Shown here one piece after another: positions 1-5,248 of a stretch of 5,910 bases of DNA. The position numbers were made by a program, and so were the translations under genes. The stretch comes from Bifidobacteriaceae bacterium. GTDB lineage: Bacteria > Actinomycetota > Actinomycetes > Actinomycetales > WQXJ01. The stretch lies in contig JAIRTF010000192.1 in NCBI GenBank assembly GCA_031255075.1, forward strand, positions 1-5,910, given 5' to 3'. Every line of letters begins with the position of its first letter. The first letter of the stretch is position 1. A model generated the notes under the pieces. It had not been told where the DNA came from. It did not search any database and worked only from the letters and a program-made list of their open reading frames with translations.

Positions 1-668
1 CTTTCGACCTGGTCCAGTTCAGCGCCGGCGGCGATTTCCAGCCGCTGATCAGCCAAAACCGGGTTGCGGGCCAGGACCGGGCCGTGGAGATAGGTGGCCA
101 GCACGTTGCCTTGGATGGCCCCTTCCCAGCCATCCCCAGCCGGTCCGCCTGAACCATTGCCAATCCCGGAGATGACCCGCGCCATCGGCCGGGCGGCTGG
201 TCCCAGTTCGGTGCCGCCGCCGTGGTTCTCATAGCCGGTCAACAACGGCCAGCCGTCAACTGGTTCAGCCAACACCTCGCCCACGGCTCGCGGTTGGCGG
301 CGTCTGGTGCGGGCGTCCAGTAGGCCCAGACCTGGTTCGATCCATCCGCCGGCCACCTCAAAGTCTTCGCCCAGGACCTGCAGCCCGGCACAGACCGCGA
401 ACACCGCCGCGCCGCGTTCGGCGGCGGCGCCCAGGGCACCAGATTCGCGCAGCTCACGGGCGGCCACCACCTGGGAGGCGTCCTCACCGCCACCCAGCAC
501 ATACAGGTCGCCTTGTTCTGGCACCGGGTCACCGGGGTTGATGTCCAACACTCGCACTTCCAGCCCGCGGGCCTGGGCCCGGCGCGCCAACACCTTGACG
601 TTGCCGCCGTCACCGTAAGTGCCCATCAAGGTGGGGTACAGGTGGACGATGCCGATTGGTCCGCTCAT
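1..668 (-). CDS. gatD: Lipid II isoglutaminyl synthase, glutamine amidotransferase subunit GatD (C-terminus off window)
   Basis: GatD is the class I glutaminase half of lipid II isoglutaminyl synthase. It releases ammonia from glutamine and passes it to MurT, which amidates the D-glutamate of the lipid II stem peptide in the cytoplasm. Reading the minus strand from ATG at 668 gives 222 codons before the window ends. The N-terminus has the family signature (IGIVHLYPTLMGTYGDGGNV, residues 5-24). A VLGGGEDAS segment (57-65) is followed by the nucleophile elbow AVCAGLQ with Cys93. TGYENHGG (144-151) and TYLHGPVLARNP (192-203) follow, with His195 as the catalytic histidine. Family members are about 240-250 residues long, so only a short tail is missing. 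The start overlaps the murT stop as ATGA (668-665), which implies translational coupling, and an AGG lies 8 bases upstream. CobB/CobQ-type amidotransferases are related, but the MurT partner settles the identity. Confidence 0.95.
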   Translation of the reverse strand, partial: MSGPIGIVHLYPTLMGTYGDGGNVKVLARRAQARGLEVRVLDINPGDPVPEQGDLYVLGGGEDASQVVAARELRESGALGAAAERGAAVFAVCAGLQVLGEDFEVAGGWIEPGLGLLDARTRRRQPRAVGEVLAEPVDGWPLLTGYENHGGGTELGPAARPMARVISGIGNGSGGPAGDGWEGAIQGNVLATYLHGPVLARNPVLADQRLEIAAGAELDQVE

Positions 669-1909
669 GGCACCAGCCTGGCTCTCAGTTCTTGGAAGGC
701 GGTGTAGTTGGCCACCACGTCAAGGCCTTGGCCTTCGGCTGCGACCCCGGCCGCATCGAACGGATCAAGGCTGACCCCGGCTATATCCAAACCGGCTGTG
801 TCCAACCGGACTGCCAGATCGAACCGCCGTTCGCCGGCCACCCAGCACCGCCGCGGTGCCAGCCGTTCGAATGGCACGTCCCAAATCCAAGACGGGTCCC
901 GTCCATCAGCGCCACGGGCGTTCAGCACTGTCACCAACAGCGCCTCAGATGGTGCCACCAGTTCCATCATCTCGGTCCAACTGGCTGGGTTCTTGCCCAG
1001 CAGCAATCTGGTTTCGTGGCCGTCCACACAGGCCCTGACATAGCGCCCGTCCACGTCGCTGATCCGCTCAAACGCCTTGACTGCTAGTTCTGGGGCAACT
1101 CCAGCGGCTTGGACGGCGGCGGCCGCGATGGCGGCGTTGCCCACGTTGAACCGGCCGGGCAAAGCCAACCGGATCGGAACCGCACCGGCGGGGGTGACGA
1201 TGTGCGCGGCATCGGGCGCGACAAACCATTCGGCGGGCGGCCGGGCCAAGCCGCAGCGCGGGCAAGACCAACCGGCCTGGTCGCGGCGGAGGGCGGCGCC
1301 ACACTCTGGGCAGAGGGCCGAATCTTCGGTCCACCATTGGCCGCAGCCAACCCAGGTGATGTTCGGCGCGGCTTGGGCGGCCCAGACAACCATTGGATCA
1401 TCGGCGTTGGCGAAGACTTCGGTCTGGCTGGGCAACTGCGCGGCCATTTGGCGCCACCGTTCGGCCAACATTTTGACTTCGCTGCCCCGATCCAGCTGGT
1501 CGCGGCTCAAGTTGATCAAGACCAGCCGCGCAGCACCGGTGGCCTTGGCCACGGCCGGCAGGTGGGCTTCGTCGATTTCCAGGGCGGCGTAGGGGGCCTT
1601 GCGGTGGTCCGCCAAGGCGGTGGCCACCCCTGGTGCCATGTTGGCGCCGGTCAGGTTGTGGGCCACCGGGCCGCGGGTACGCAAGGCTTCGGCGATCATC
1701 CGGGTGGTGGTGGATTTGCCGTTGGTGGCGCTGACGGCGGTTACATCCATGCCAGCCGAAAGCTGTTCCAACAGCCGCGGATCCAGTTTCAGCATGACCC
1801 GGCCGCCAATCACTTGGCCGCGCCCGCGGCCCAACAGCCGCGAAGCCATCGAGGCCGCCCGGCCGGCCGCCATGGCCACCCGTGCGCCTACCGGCAAGCT
1901 TCCTCTCAC
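665..1909 (-). CDS. murT: Lipid II isoglutaminyl synthase, Mur ligase-like subunit MurT
   Basis: MurT is the ATP-dependent, Mur-ligase-like half of the MurT-GatD complex. It activates the stem-peptide D-Glu carboxylate of lipid II for amidation with ammonia from GatD. The 414-residue product has the full family architecture. There is an N-terminal SRLLGRGRGQVIGGRV segment (23-38), a P-loop SATNGKSTTTR (60-70), and LINLSRDQLDR (131-141). A four-cysteine zinc ribbon inserted in the central domain has Cys200, Cys203, Cys216 and Cys219 (CPEC...CPRC). PGRFNVGNAAIA (251-262) follows. The C-terminal DUF1727 domain shows LLLGKNPASWTEMM (302-315), NARGADGRDPSWIWD (330-344) and NYTAFQ (401-406). The aspartate ending the WIWD segment (Asp344) is probably the residue known from characterised MurT proteins to complete the catalytic triad with GatD. 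The start is GTG at 1909. The frame is open back to 1946 with no ATG, and the ribosome site is weak, so TTG at 1897 or ATG at 1873 is possible. Length and N-terminal similarity favour 1909. Confidence 0.95.
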   Translation of the reverse strand: MRGSLPVGARVAMAAGRAASMASRLLGRGRGQVIGGRVMLKLDPRLLEQLSAGMDVTAVSATNGKSTTTRMIAEALRTRGPVAHNLTGANMAPGVATALADHRKAPYAALEIDEAHLPAVAKATGAARLVLINLSRDQLDRGSEVKMLAERWRQMAAQLPSQTEVFANADDPMVVWAAQAAPNITWVGCGQWWTEDSALCPECGAALRRDQAGWSCPRCGLARPPAEWFVAPDAAHIVTPAGAVPIRLALPGRFNVGNAAIAAAAVQAAGVAPELAVKAFERISDVDGRYVRACVDGHETRLLLGKNPASWTEMMELVAPSEALLVTVLNARGADGRDPSWIWDVPFERLAPRRCWVAGERRFDLAVRLDTAGLDIAGVSLDPFDAAGVAAEGQGLDVVANYTAFQELRARLVP

Positions 1910-1945
1910 GCCGTCTAGCCTGCCACGAAGTGCCAGGCGAGGTGT

Positions 1946-2491
1946 TTAGCTTTGCCCCAACAGGATTGAACCGGCTGGTGAGATTGTCACTGCCAGGTTC
2001 ACCACCCCGCCAGGCACGGCCGTGAATGGCGCGTTGACAGCGTTGCCGGTGGACATGTCGAAAATGGTCAAGATGTTCTGGGTCACTTGGGTCTGAGTGG
2101 TCAGCCCGTTGCCGCCTGATAGTTCGCCCACCGGGTAGCCGTTCAGACCGATCCGCCCTTGGCGCAGAGCACCGGCTGGCTCCCAAATGTTCAAGGCGCA
2201 AGGCGCCTCCATTGGCTGGCTTTGGGCGGTCATCTGGGCGGCCTCGGTCAAATAGCCGTTGAGCAGCTGACCTGAGTCTGCGGCTGAAGGCCGCGGCTGA
2301 TTCGGTATCGCGACCATCACAATCCCGGCCACCGCGAAAACCCCGCCAATGGTCATCAGCAGCCAAGGCTGCAAAGTGATGGTGTTCTTCCAGACGATGG
2401 CGAAGCCCTGAATTTGGCCGACAATGCCGACACCCCCCACCAGCGCGCCGATCACCATGAGGACAACTCCGCTTTGGCGTCGCTCGTTCAT
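1946..2491 (-). CDS. Small two-helix membrane protein of unknown function, first gene of the murT-gatD unit
   Basis: I do not recognise this 181-residue protein. A short charged N-terminus (MNERRQ) precedes two hydrophobic segments at about residues 8-28 and 43-63, so both ends should lie in the cytoplasm by the positive-inside rule. A hydrophilic, Gln/Ala/Pro-rich linker (64-97) leads to a C-terminal domain (about 98-181) rich in Gly, Thr, Val and Asn. Its pattern (IGLNGYPVGELSGG near 114-127, then alternating strands) suggests a small beta-sandwich, loosely like PEGA or DUF2846-type domains. That is inference from texture, not a confirmed family. The ATG at 2491 has a strong GGAGGT ribosome site, so it is expressed from its own leader. 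murT begins 36 bases after its TAA stop in the same direction, so the two are probably co-transcribed, which hints at an envelope role. No signal peptide or catalytic motif is visible. Confidence 0.8.
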   Translation of the reverse strand: MNERRQSGVVLMVIGALVGGVGIVGQIQGFAIVWKNTITLQPWLLMTIGGVFAVAGIVMVAIPNQPRPSAADSGQLLNGYLTEAAQMTAQSQPMEAPCALNIWEPAGALRQGRIGLNGYPVGELSGGNGLTTQTQVTQNILTIFDMSTGNAVNAPFTAVPGGVVNLAVTISPAGSILLGQS

Positions 2492-2494
2492 TTG

Positions 2495-2500
2495 ACCTCC
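2495..2500 (-). promoter_or_regulatory. Strong ribosome binding site of the two-helix membrane protein
   Basis: On the minus strand GGAGGT lies three bases before the ATG at 2491. It is the clearest Shine-Dalgarno sequence in the window and fixes that start. No other gene here has a comparable site. Confidence 0.75.
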
Positions 2501-2516
2501 ATCAGTTCAAACCAGT

Positions 2517-2536
2517 GAAGAAACGGGGCTTTCTTC
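2517..2536. repeat. Perfect inverted repeat, 7-base arms
   Basis: GAAGAAA (2517-2523) and TTTCTTC (2530-2536) are perfect reverse complements around a six-base CGGGGC centre. The repeat lies 26-45 bases upstream of the membrane-protein start, inside its expected promoter or leader. It could be a protein-binding site. There is no T-tract on either side to make it a terminator. Confidence 0.4.
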
Positions 2537-2553
2537 CCGGGGCCTGGGTTGCG

Positions 2554-2575
2554 GTTCCCCACTCTAGTGGCAAAC
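2554..2575. repeat. Interrupted palindrome in the divergent promoter region
   Basis: The 22 bases centred between 2564 and 2565 pair at 8 of 11 positions. CCACT (2559-2563) mirrors AGTGG (2566-2570), and GTT (2554-2556) mirrors AAC (2573-2575). The size and central position between divergent genes fit a dimeric repressor operator. No regulator gene is present in the window, so this is a candidate only. Confidence 0.3.
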
Positions 2576-2612
2576 AACCCACCTCTTGCGGTTCAGGCGC
2601 CGTGAATCACTT

Positions 2613-2638
2613 GGCGGCCCATCACCGCCTTGAGGCGG
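2613..2638 (+). repeat. Three-segment GGCGG/CCGCC/GGCGG repeat with alternative pairings
   Basis: GGCGG (2613-2617), CCGCC (2625-2629) and GGCGG (2634-2638) can form one of two mutually exclusive hairpins. The middle arm pairs with the left copy across a seven-base loop, or with the right copy across a TTGA tetraloop (six pairs if the flanking T-A is counted). It lies 72-97 bases before the hydrolase ATG, so it would sit in its leader if transcription starts upstream. In GC-rich DNA this may be chance. Confidence 0.3.
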
Positions 2639-2709
2639 GCTTGGCGCACCGCGCGAGACTTCCCCAAACCGGCCTGACCGGCGCCAGGCAGCCATGCCAA
2701 CCTGGACCG

Positions 2710-3534
2710 ATGACTGCTGAGCTGATCATAGAAACCATCCAAAAAGACCTGCCTTATGGGTCTGACCAGCGCCAACGCCTTGATCTGTACTTTCCGGTGG
2801 AACCCAACGGGGCGCTCTTGTTGGACATCCACGGCGGCGGTTGGTGGCAAGGCGACAAAGCCAAGGAAGCTGCCTTTGCCACCCGCTTGGCCGATGCCGG
2901 GTACCTGGTAGCCGTACCCAACTACCGGTTTGCCGACGGCCAGGCCGGCCGCAATCTCTACCCCACCCAGGTTGAAGACGTTCGCGCCGCGTTGGCCTGG
3001 TTGCGCAACGGCGATCTGGAGTTCAGCCGTGACCGGATCGGCGCCATCGGCGGGTCAACCGGCGGCAACCTGGCCTTGGAGTTGGCTATTGCCGAAGGCC
3101 TGCCGGCCGCCTCCTGGTCCGGTTTGCTGGACTTGGCTGGGTTCATCGCCAAGTACGGTGATGCCGATCCACACAAAGTGGACATCAACCCTGATGCGCC
3201 GTCTGACCAGATCGATCAGGGCGGCTGGGACCCCGGCTACTACAAGTGGCTGGTGTTCAACCTGTTGGGCCCCAGTTTGGACAACCTGGACGCGGCCACT
3301 CCGGTCCGCCGGATTTCGGCCACCACCGGGCCTTGCCTGTTCGCCAATTCGCTGGAGGAACTGGTGCCACCGGAAGAGTCTCTGACTGCCGCCCAGGCGC
3401 TGGTGGGAGCCGGTGTGCCGGCCCGCGTGCTGCTCTTCGAGGGGCGCCGTCATGCCGCCGCCTACCTAGACGACGCCTTGGTGGAAACCCTGCGGTTCTT
3501 CGCCCATTACTTGGGGGTCCAGGCCCCGGCTTAG
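2710..3534 (+). CDS. Alpha/beta hydrolase (HGGGW-type esterase/lipase family)
   Basis: This is a probable cytoplasmic carboxylic-ester hydrolase of 274 residues; its substrate is unknown. The oxyanion motif HGGGWWQGD occupies residues 41-49. A strand and helix follow, with VPNYRFA at 69-75. The nucleophile elbow GGSTGG (114-119) has Ser116 as the catalytic serine. After a WSGLLDLAGF segment (136-145), FANSLEELVPPEES (211-224) offers Glu217 as the likely acid. FEGRRHAAAYLDDAL (243-257) supplies His248. The order and spacing match the hormone-sensitive-lipase/BD-FAE-like families. There is no signal peptide. I chose ATG at 2710 because the fold begins right after it (ELIIETIQKDLPYG). In-frame GTG codons at 2515 and 2602 would add unconvincing sequence. 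The ribosome site is weak. The gene stands alone on the plus strand and its TAG overlaps the dnaB TAA. Confidence 0.85.
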   Translation: MTAELIIETIQKDLPYGSDQRQRLDLYFPVEPNGALLLDIHGGGWWQGDKAKEAAFATRLADAGYLVAVPNYRFADGQAGRNLYPTQVEDVRAALAWLRNGDLEFSRDRIGAIGGSTGGNLALELAIAEGLPAASWSGLLDLAGFIAKYGDADPHKVDINPDAPSDQIDQGGWDPGYYKWLVFNLLGPSLDNLDAATPVRRISATTGPCLFANSLEELVPPEESLTAAQALVGAGVPARVLLFEGRRHAAAYLDDALVETLRFFAHYLGVQAPA

Positions 3535-4928
3535 AAGCCTTCGGCCATGTTGGCGAACCTGGCCAGGTGACCTTGGAAGGCGACCGGGATTTCGCCGGTG
3601 GCGCCGTTGCGGTGCTTGGCCACAATCAAGGTGGCTTCACCGCGGGCCCGGTCATCCTCTTTGGAGTCCAACCGGCTGATCAGGATCACCACGTCGGCGT
3701 CCTGTTCCAGGGAGCCTGATTCACGCAGATCAGCCAGTTCGGGACGCTTGTTTTCCCGCATTTCAGCTGAACGGTTGAGCTGTGAGATGGCCACTACCGG
3801 CAGGTTCAGTTCCTTGGCCAGCAGTTTCAGGGCCCGGGAGAACTCTGAAACTTCTTGTTGGCGGGATTCGGTCCGTTTGCCGGAACTCATCAACTGGAGG
3901 TAGTCAATGATCACCAGCTGCAGGTTGGCGCGTTGCTTGAGCCGCCGGCATTTGGCTCTGATCTCCATCAACGCCATGTTCGGCGAATCATCGATGAACA
4001 GCGGCGCCGCTTTGATGGCCGGCACCCGGGCGGAGATTCGCGGCCAAGCTTCCCGGCGGACACTGCCGGAGCGCAGGTCGTTCAAGAACACCCCGGATTC
4101 GGCGGAGATCAGCCGTTGGGTGATCTCTTCGCGTGACATTTCCAAGGAGAACACCACGGAAGCCATGCCGTGTTTGATGGCGGCTGACCGGGCGAAGTCC
4201 AACCCCAGAGTTGATTTGCCTTTGCCGGGGCGGGCGGCCACGATCACCATCTGCCCGGGATGCAGCCCACCCAATAGGGTGTCCAGGGCGGCTATGCCGG
4301 TGGGGATGCCGGTGACGTGGCGTTCAGCCTTGGATAGTTCCTCAATGTCATCCAGGACTGGGTCAACAATTTCGCCGATGTGGAGATAGTCTTCGCTGGC
4401 GCCGCGTTCGGTGACCGCGTAGACCTCCGCTTGGGCCGAGTTGACCAGGTCATCAACTGGTTGGCCGTCCGCCGTGTAGCCGAGTTGGGTGATTCTGGTG
4501 CCGGCGTCCACCAGCCGCCGCAAGACCGCCCGGTCCCGGACGATCTGCCCGTAGTAGCCAGCGTTGGCGGCGGTTGGCACCTGGGCCATCAGGCTGGCCA
4601 AATAGGGGCGGCCGCCAATCCGTCCGATCTCACCCCGGTTTTTCAGTTCGGCCGCGACGGTCACCACGTCGACTGGTTCGCCCCGGGAGTAGATGTCGGT
4701 GACGGCCCGGAAGATCATCTCGTGTTGTGGCCGGTAGAAGTCGTCTGGGCGGAGTACGGCCACCACATCGGCAATGGCGTCCTTGGACAGGAGCATTGCC
4801 CCCAGGGCCGAACGTTCAGCTTCGATGTCTTGCGGCGGCAGACGCTCAAACTGCCCGGTTTCAGCTGGTGCGTCTGCGAAGTCGATGATCGACAAGCCTG
4901 CTACCGCCTCTCCCACACTTAGTGCCAT
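3531..4928 (-). CDS. dnaB: Replicative DNA helicase DnaB
   Basis: DnaB is the hexameric 5'-3' helicase that unwinds the replication fork and recruits primase. The 465-residue product has both expected domains. The N-terminal domain starts at LPPQDIEAERSALGAMLLS (about 30-48) and includes LRPDDFY and the PTAANAGYY segment (about 118-126). A linker leads to the RecA-like ATPase domain from about residue 205 (VTGIPTGIAALDTLLGGL). Walker A is ARPGKGKST (232-240), then FSLEMS (260-265), Walker B VIIDYLQLM (339-347), SQLNR (382-386), LRESGSLEQDADV (401-413) and the arginine-finger region KHRNGATGE (438-446). The length is normal and no intein interrupts Walker A, a site where some actinobacterial DnaB proteins carry one. 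The start is ATG at 4928. A TTG at 4934 would add two residues, and neither has a clear ribosome site, so translation may be leaderless. The upstream neighbour is not rplI, which often precedes dnaB in bacteria. Confidence 0.96.
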   Translation of the reverse strand: MALSVGEAVAGLSIIDFADAPAETGQFERLPPQDIEAERSALGAMLLSKDAIADVVAVLRPDDFYRPQHEMIFRAVTDIYSRGEPVDVVTVAAELKNRGEIGRIGGRPYLASLMAQVPTAANAGYYGQIVRDRAVLRRLVDAGTRITQLGYTADGQPVDDLVNSAQAEVYAVTERGASEDYLHIGEIVDPVLDDIEELSKAERHVTGIPTGIAALDTLLGGLHPGQMVIVAARPGKGKSTLGLDFARSAAIKHGMASVVFSLEMSREEITQRLISAESGVFLNDLRSGSVRREAWPRISARVPAIKAAPLFIDDSPNMALMEIRAKCRRLKQRANLQLVIIDYLQLMSSGKRTESRQQEVSEFSRALKLLAKELNLPVVAISQLNRSAEMRENKRPELADLRESGSLEQDADVVILISRLDSKEDDRARGEATLIVAKHRNGATGEIPVAFQGHLARFANMAEGF

Positions 4929-4934
4929 AGTCAA

Positions 4935-4963
4935 GACATACCGCTTGGGTCTGACACCGTAAA
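4935..4963 (-). promoter_or_regulatory. Candidate dnaB promoter (proximal, would give a leaderless mRNA)
   Basis: On the minus strand TTTACG (4963-4958) and TATGTC (4940-4935) are 17 bases apart. The second hexamer ends six bases before the ATG at 4928, so transcription would start at or next to that A. This agrees with the lack of a Shine-Dalgarno sequence. The -10 is imperfect because its last base is C instead of T. Confidence 0.3.
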
Positions 4964-4988
4964 CGCTCCGTTCAGCCCTAGCTCCGCC

Positions 4989-5018
4989 ATACTAGGACCG
5001 CCCCGAGCCATAGACCAA
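4989..5018 (-). promoter_or_regulatory. Candidate dnaB promoter (distal)
   Basis: On the minus strand TTGGTC (5018-5013) and TAGTAT (4994-4989) are separated by 18 bases. TAGTAT fits the actinobacterial TANNNT -10 pattern, and TTGGTC keeps the TTG of the -35 element. Transcription would begin near 4982, giving a leader of about 55 bases ahead of dnaB. This rests on pattern matching only. Confidence 0.35.
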
Positions 5019-5129
5019 AAGCGTCACTGCAGGTCAGGACGCGAATCTGTGGGAAACCCCGGCCCGGCTTGTGGGTTGTGACCAGTTTTCTGGGGATATC
5101 TACCCCCGGCCGGTGGACTAGTTTTGGGG

Positions 5130-5158
5130 CCCAGATCTTTTTTGGTCGCCAATCTGGG
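5130..5158. repeat. Inverted repeat CCCAGAT/ATCTGGG
   Basis: CCCAGAT (5130-5136) and ATCTGGG (5152-5158) are perfect seven-base arms. The 15-base loop contains a T6 run and the small nested palindrome TTGGTCGCCAA (5142-5152). The T-run lies inside the loop and not after the stem, so it does not make an ordinary terminator on either strand. It could be a transcript-end structure or a binding site. Confidence 0.35.
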
Positions 5159-5163
5159 GTGTG

Positions 5164-5248
5164 GCCGAAGGTTTGAGGTGTGCTCTGTGCGGCCAAGAAA
5201 GTCACAGCCAAACCGGTGCCGGCGGCGCCTGTCCAAGCGCCCTTCGGC
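5164..5248. repeat. Long-range inverted repeat at the 3' end of the flippase-like gene
   Basis: GCCGAAGG (5164-5171) and CCTTCGGC (5241-5248) are perfect eight-base complements 69 bases apart. The second arm touches the stop codon of the flippase-like gene. A smaller stem, CTGTG (5185-5189) with CACAG (5203-5207), lies inside. Together they could fold the 3' end of that transcript. There is no T-tract, so intrinsic termination is not supported. Confidence 0.25.

Larger units (their letters stand above)
2492..2709. other. Divergent intergenic region between the murT unit and the hydrolase
   Basis: These 218 bases separate two divergently transcribed genes and should hold both promoters. I could not find a convincing -35/-10 pair on either strand. 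The hydrolase frame stays open upstream to a GTG at 2515, but that extension (rich in Pro, His, Ala and Gly) does not look like part of the fold. The region holds several inverted repeats, listed separately, which could serve as operators or leader structures. Confidence 0.5.
4929..5247. other. Non-coding region between the flippase-like gene and dnaB
   Basis: About 320 bases hold no gene I can support. Open frames crossing it on either strand lack ribosome sites and recognisable motifs. It has more A/T runs (AAAA, TTTT, TTTTTT) than the flanking genes. It contains two candidate dnaB promoters and the inverted repeats listed here. It is also the 3' flank of the flippase-like gene. I see no tRNA cloverleaf and no clear intrinsic terminator. 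Confidence 0.6.

Noticed and set aside
1109..1918. Long open frame on the plus strand (269 codons) antisense to murT
   Set aside because: It lies almost wholly opposite a full-length, motif-complete MurT. Its product is Gly/Gln/His-rich with no recognisable fold, as expected from GC-rich antisense frames.
1398..2366. Minus-strand open frame of 322 codons spanning murT and the membrane protein in another frame
   Set aside because: The product is Arg/Gly/Pro-rich, has no ribosome site and crosses two well-supported genes in the wrong frame.
2515..2709. N-terminal extension of the hydrolase to GTG 2515 or GTG 2602
   Set aside because: The extra residues show no secondary-structure pattern or family resemblance, and the extension would consume the divergent promoter region.
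2694..2720. Eight-codon upstream reading frame (MPTWTDDC) overlapping the hydrolase start
   Set aside because: A frame this short arises easily by chance, and it has only a weak ribosome site and no regulatory codon pattern.
5048..5119. DnaA-box-like 9-mers on the minus strand near dnaB (TTTCCCACA, ATATCCCCA, TAGTCCACC)
   Set aside because: Each differs from TTRTCCACA at two positions. In a 320-base stretch on two strands about one such match is expected by chance, there is no perfect box, and dnaA and dnaN are absent, so I do not call an origin.
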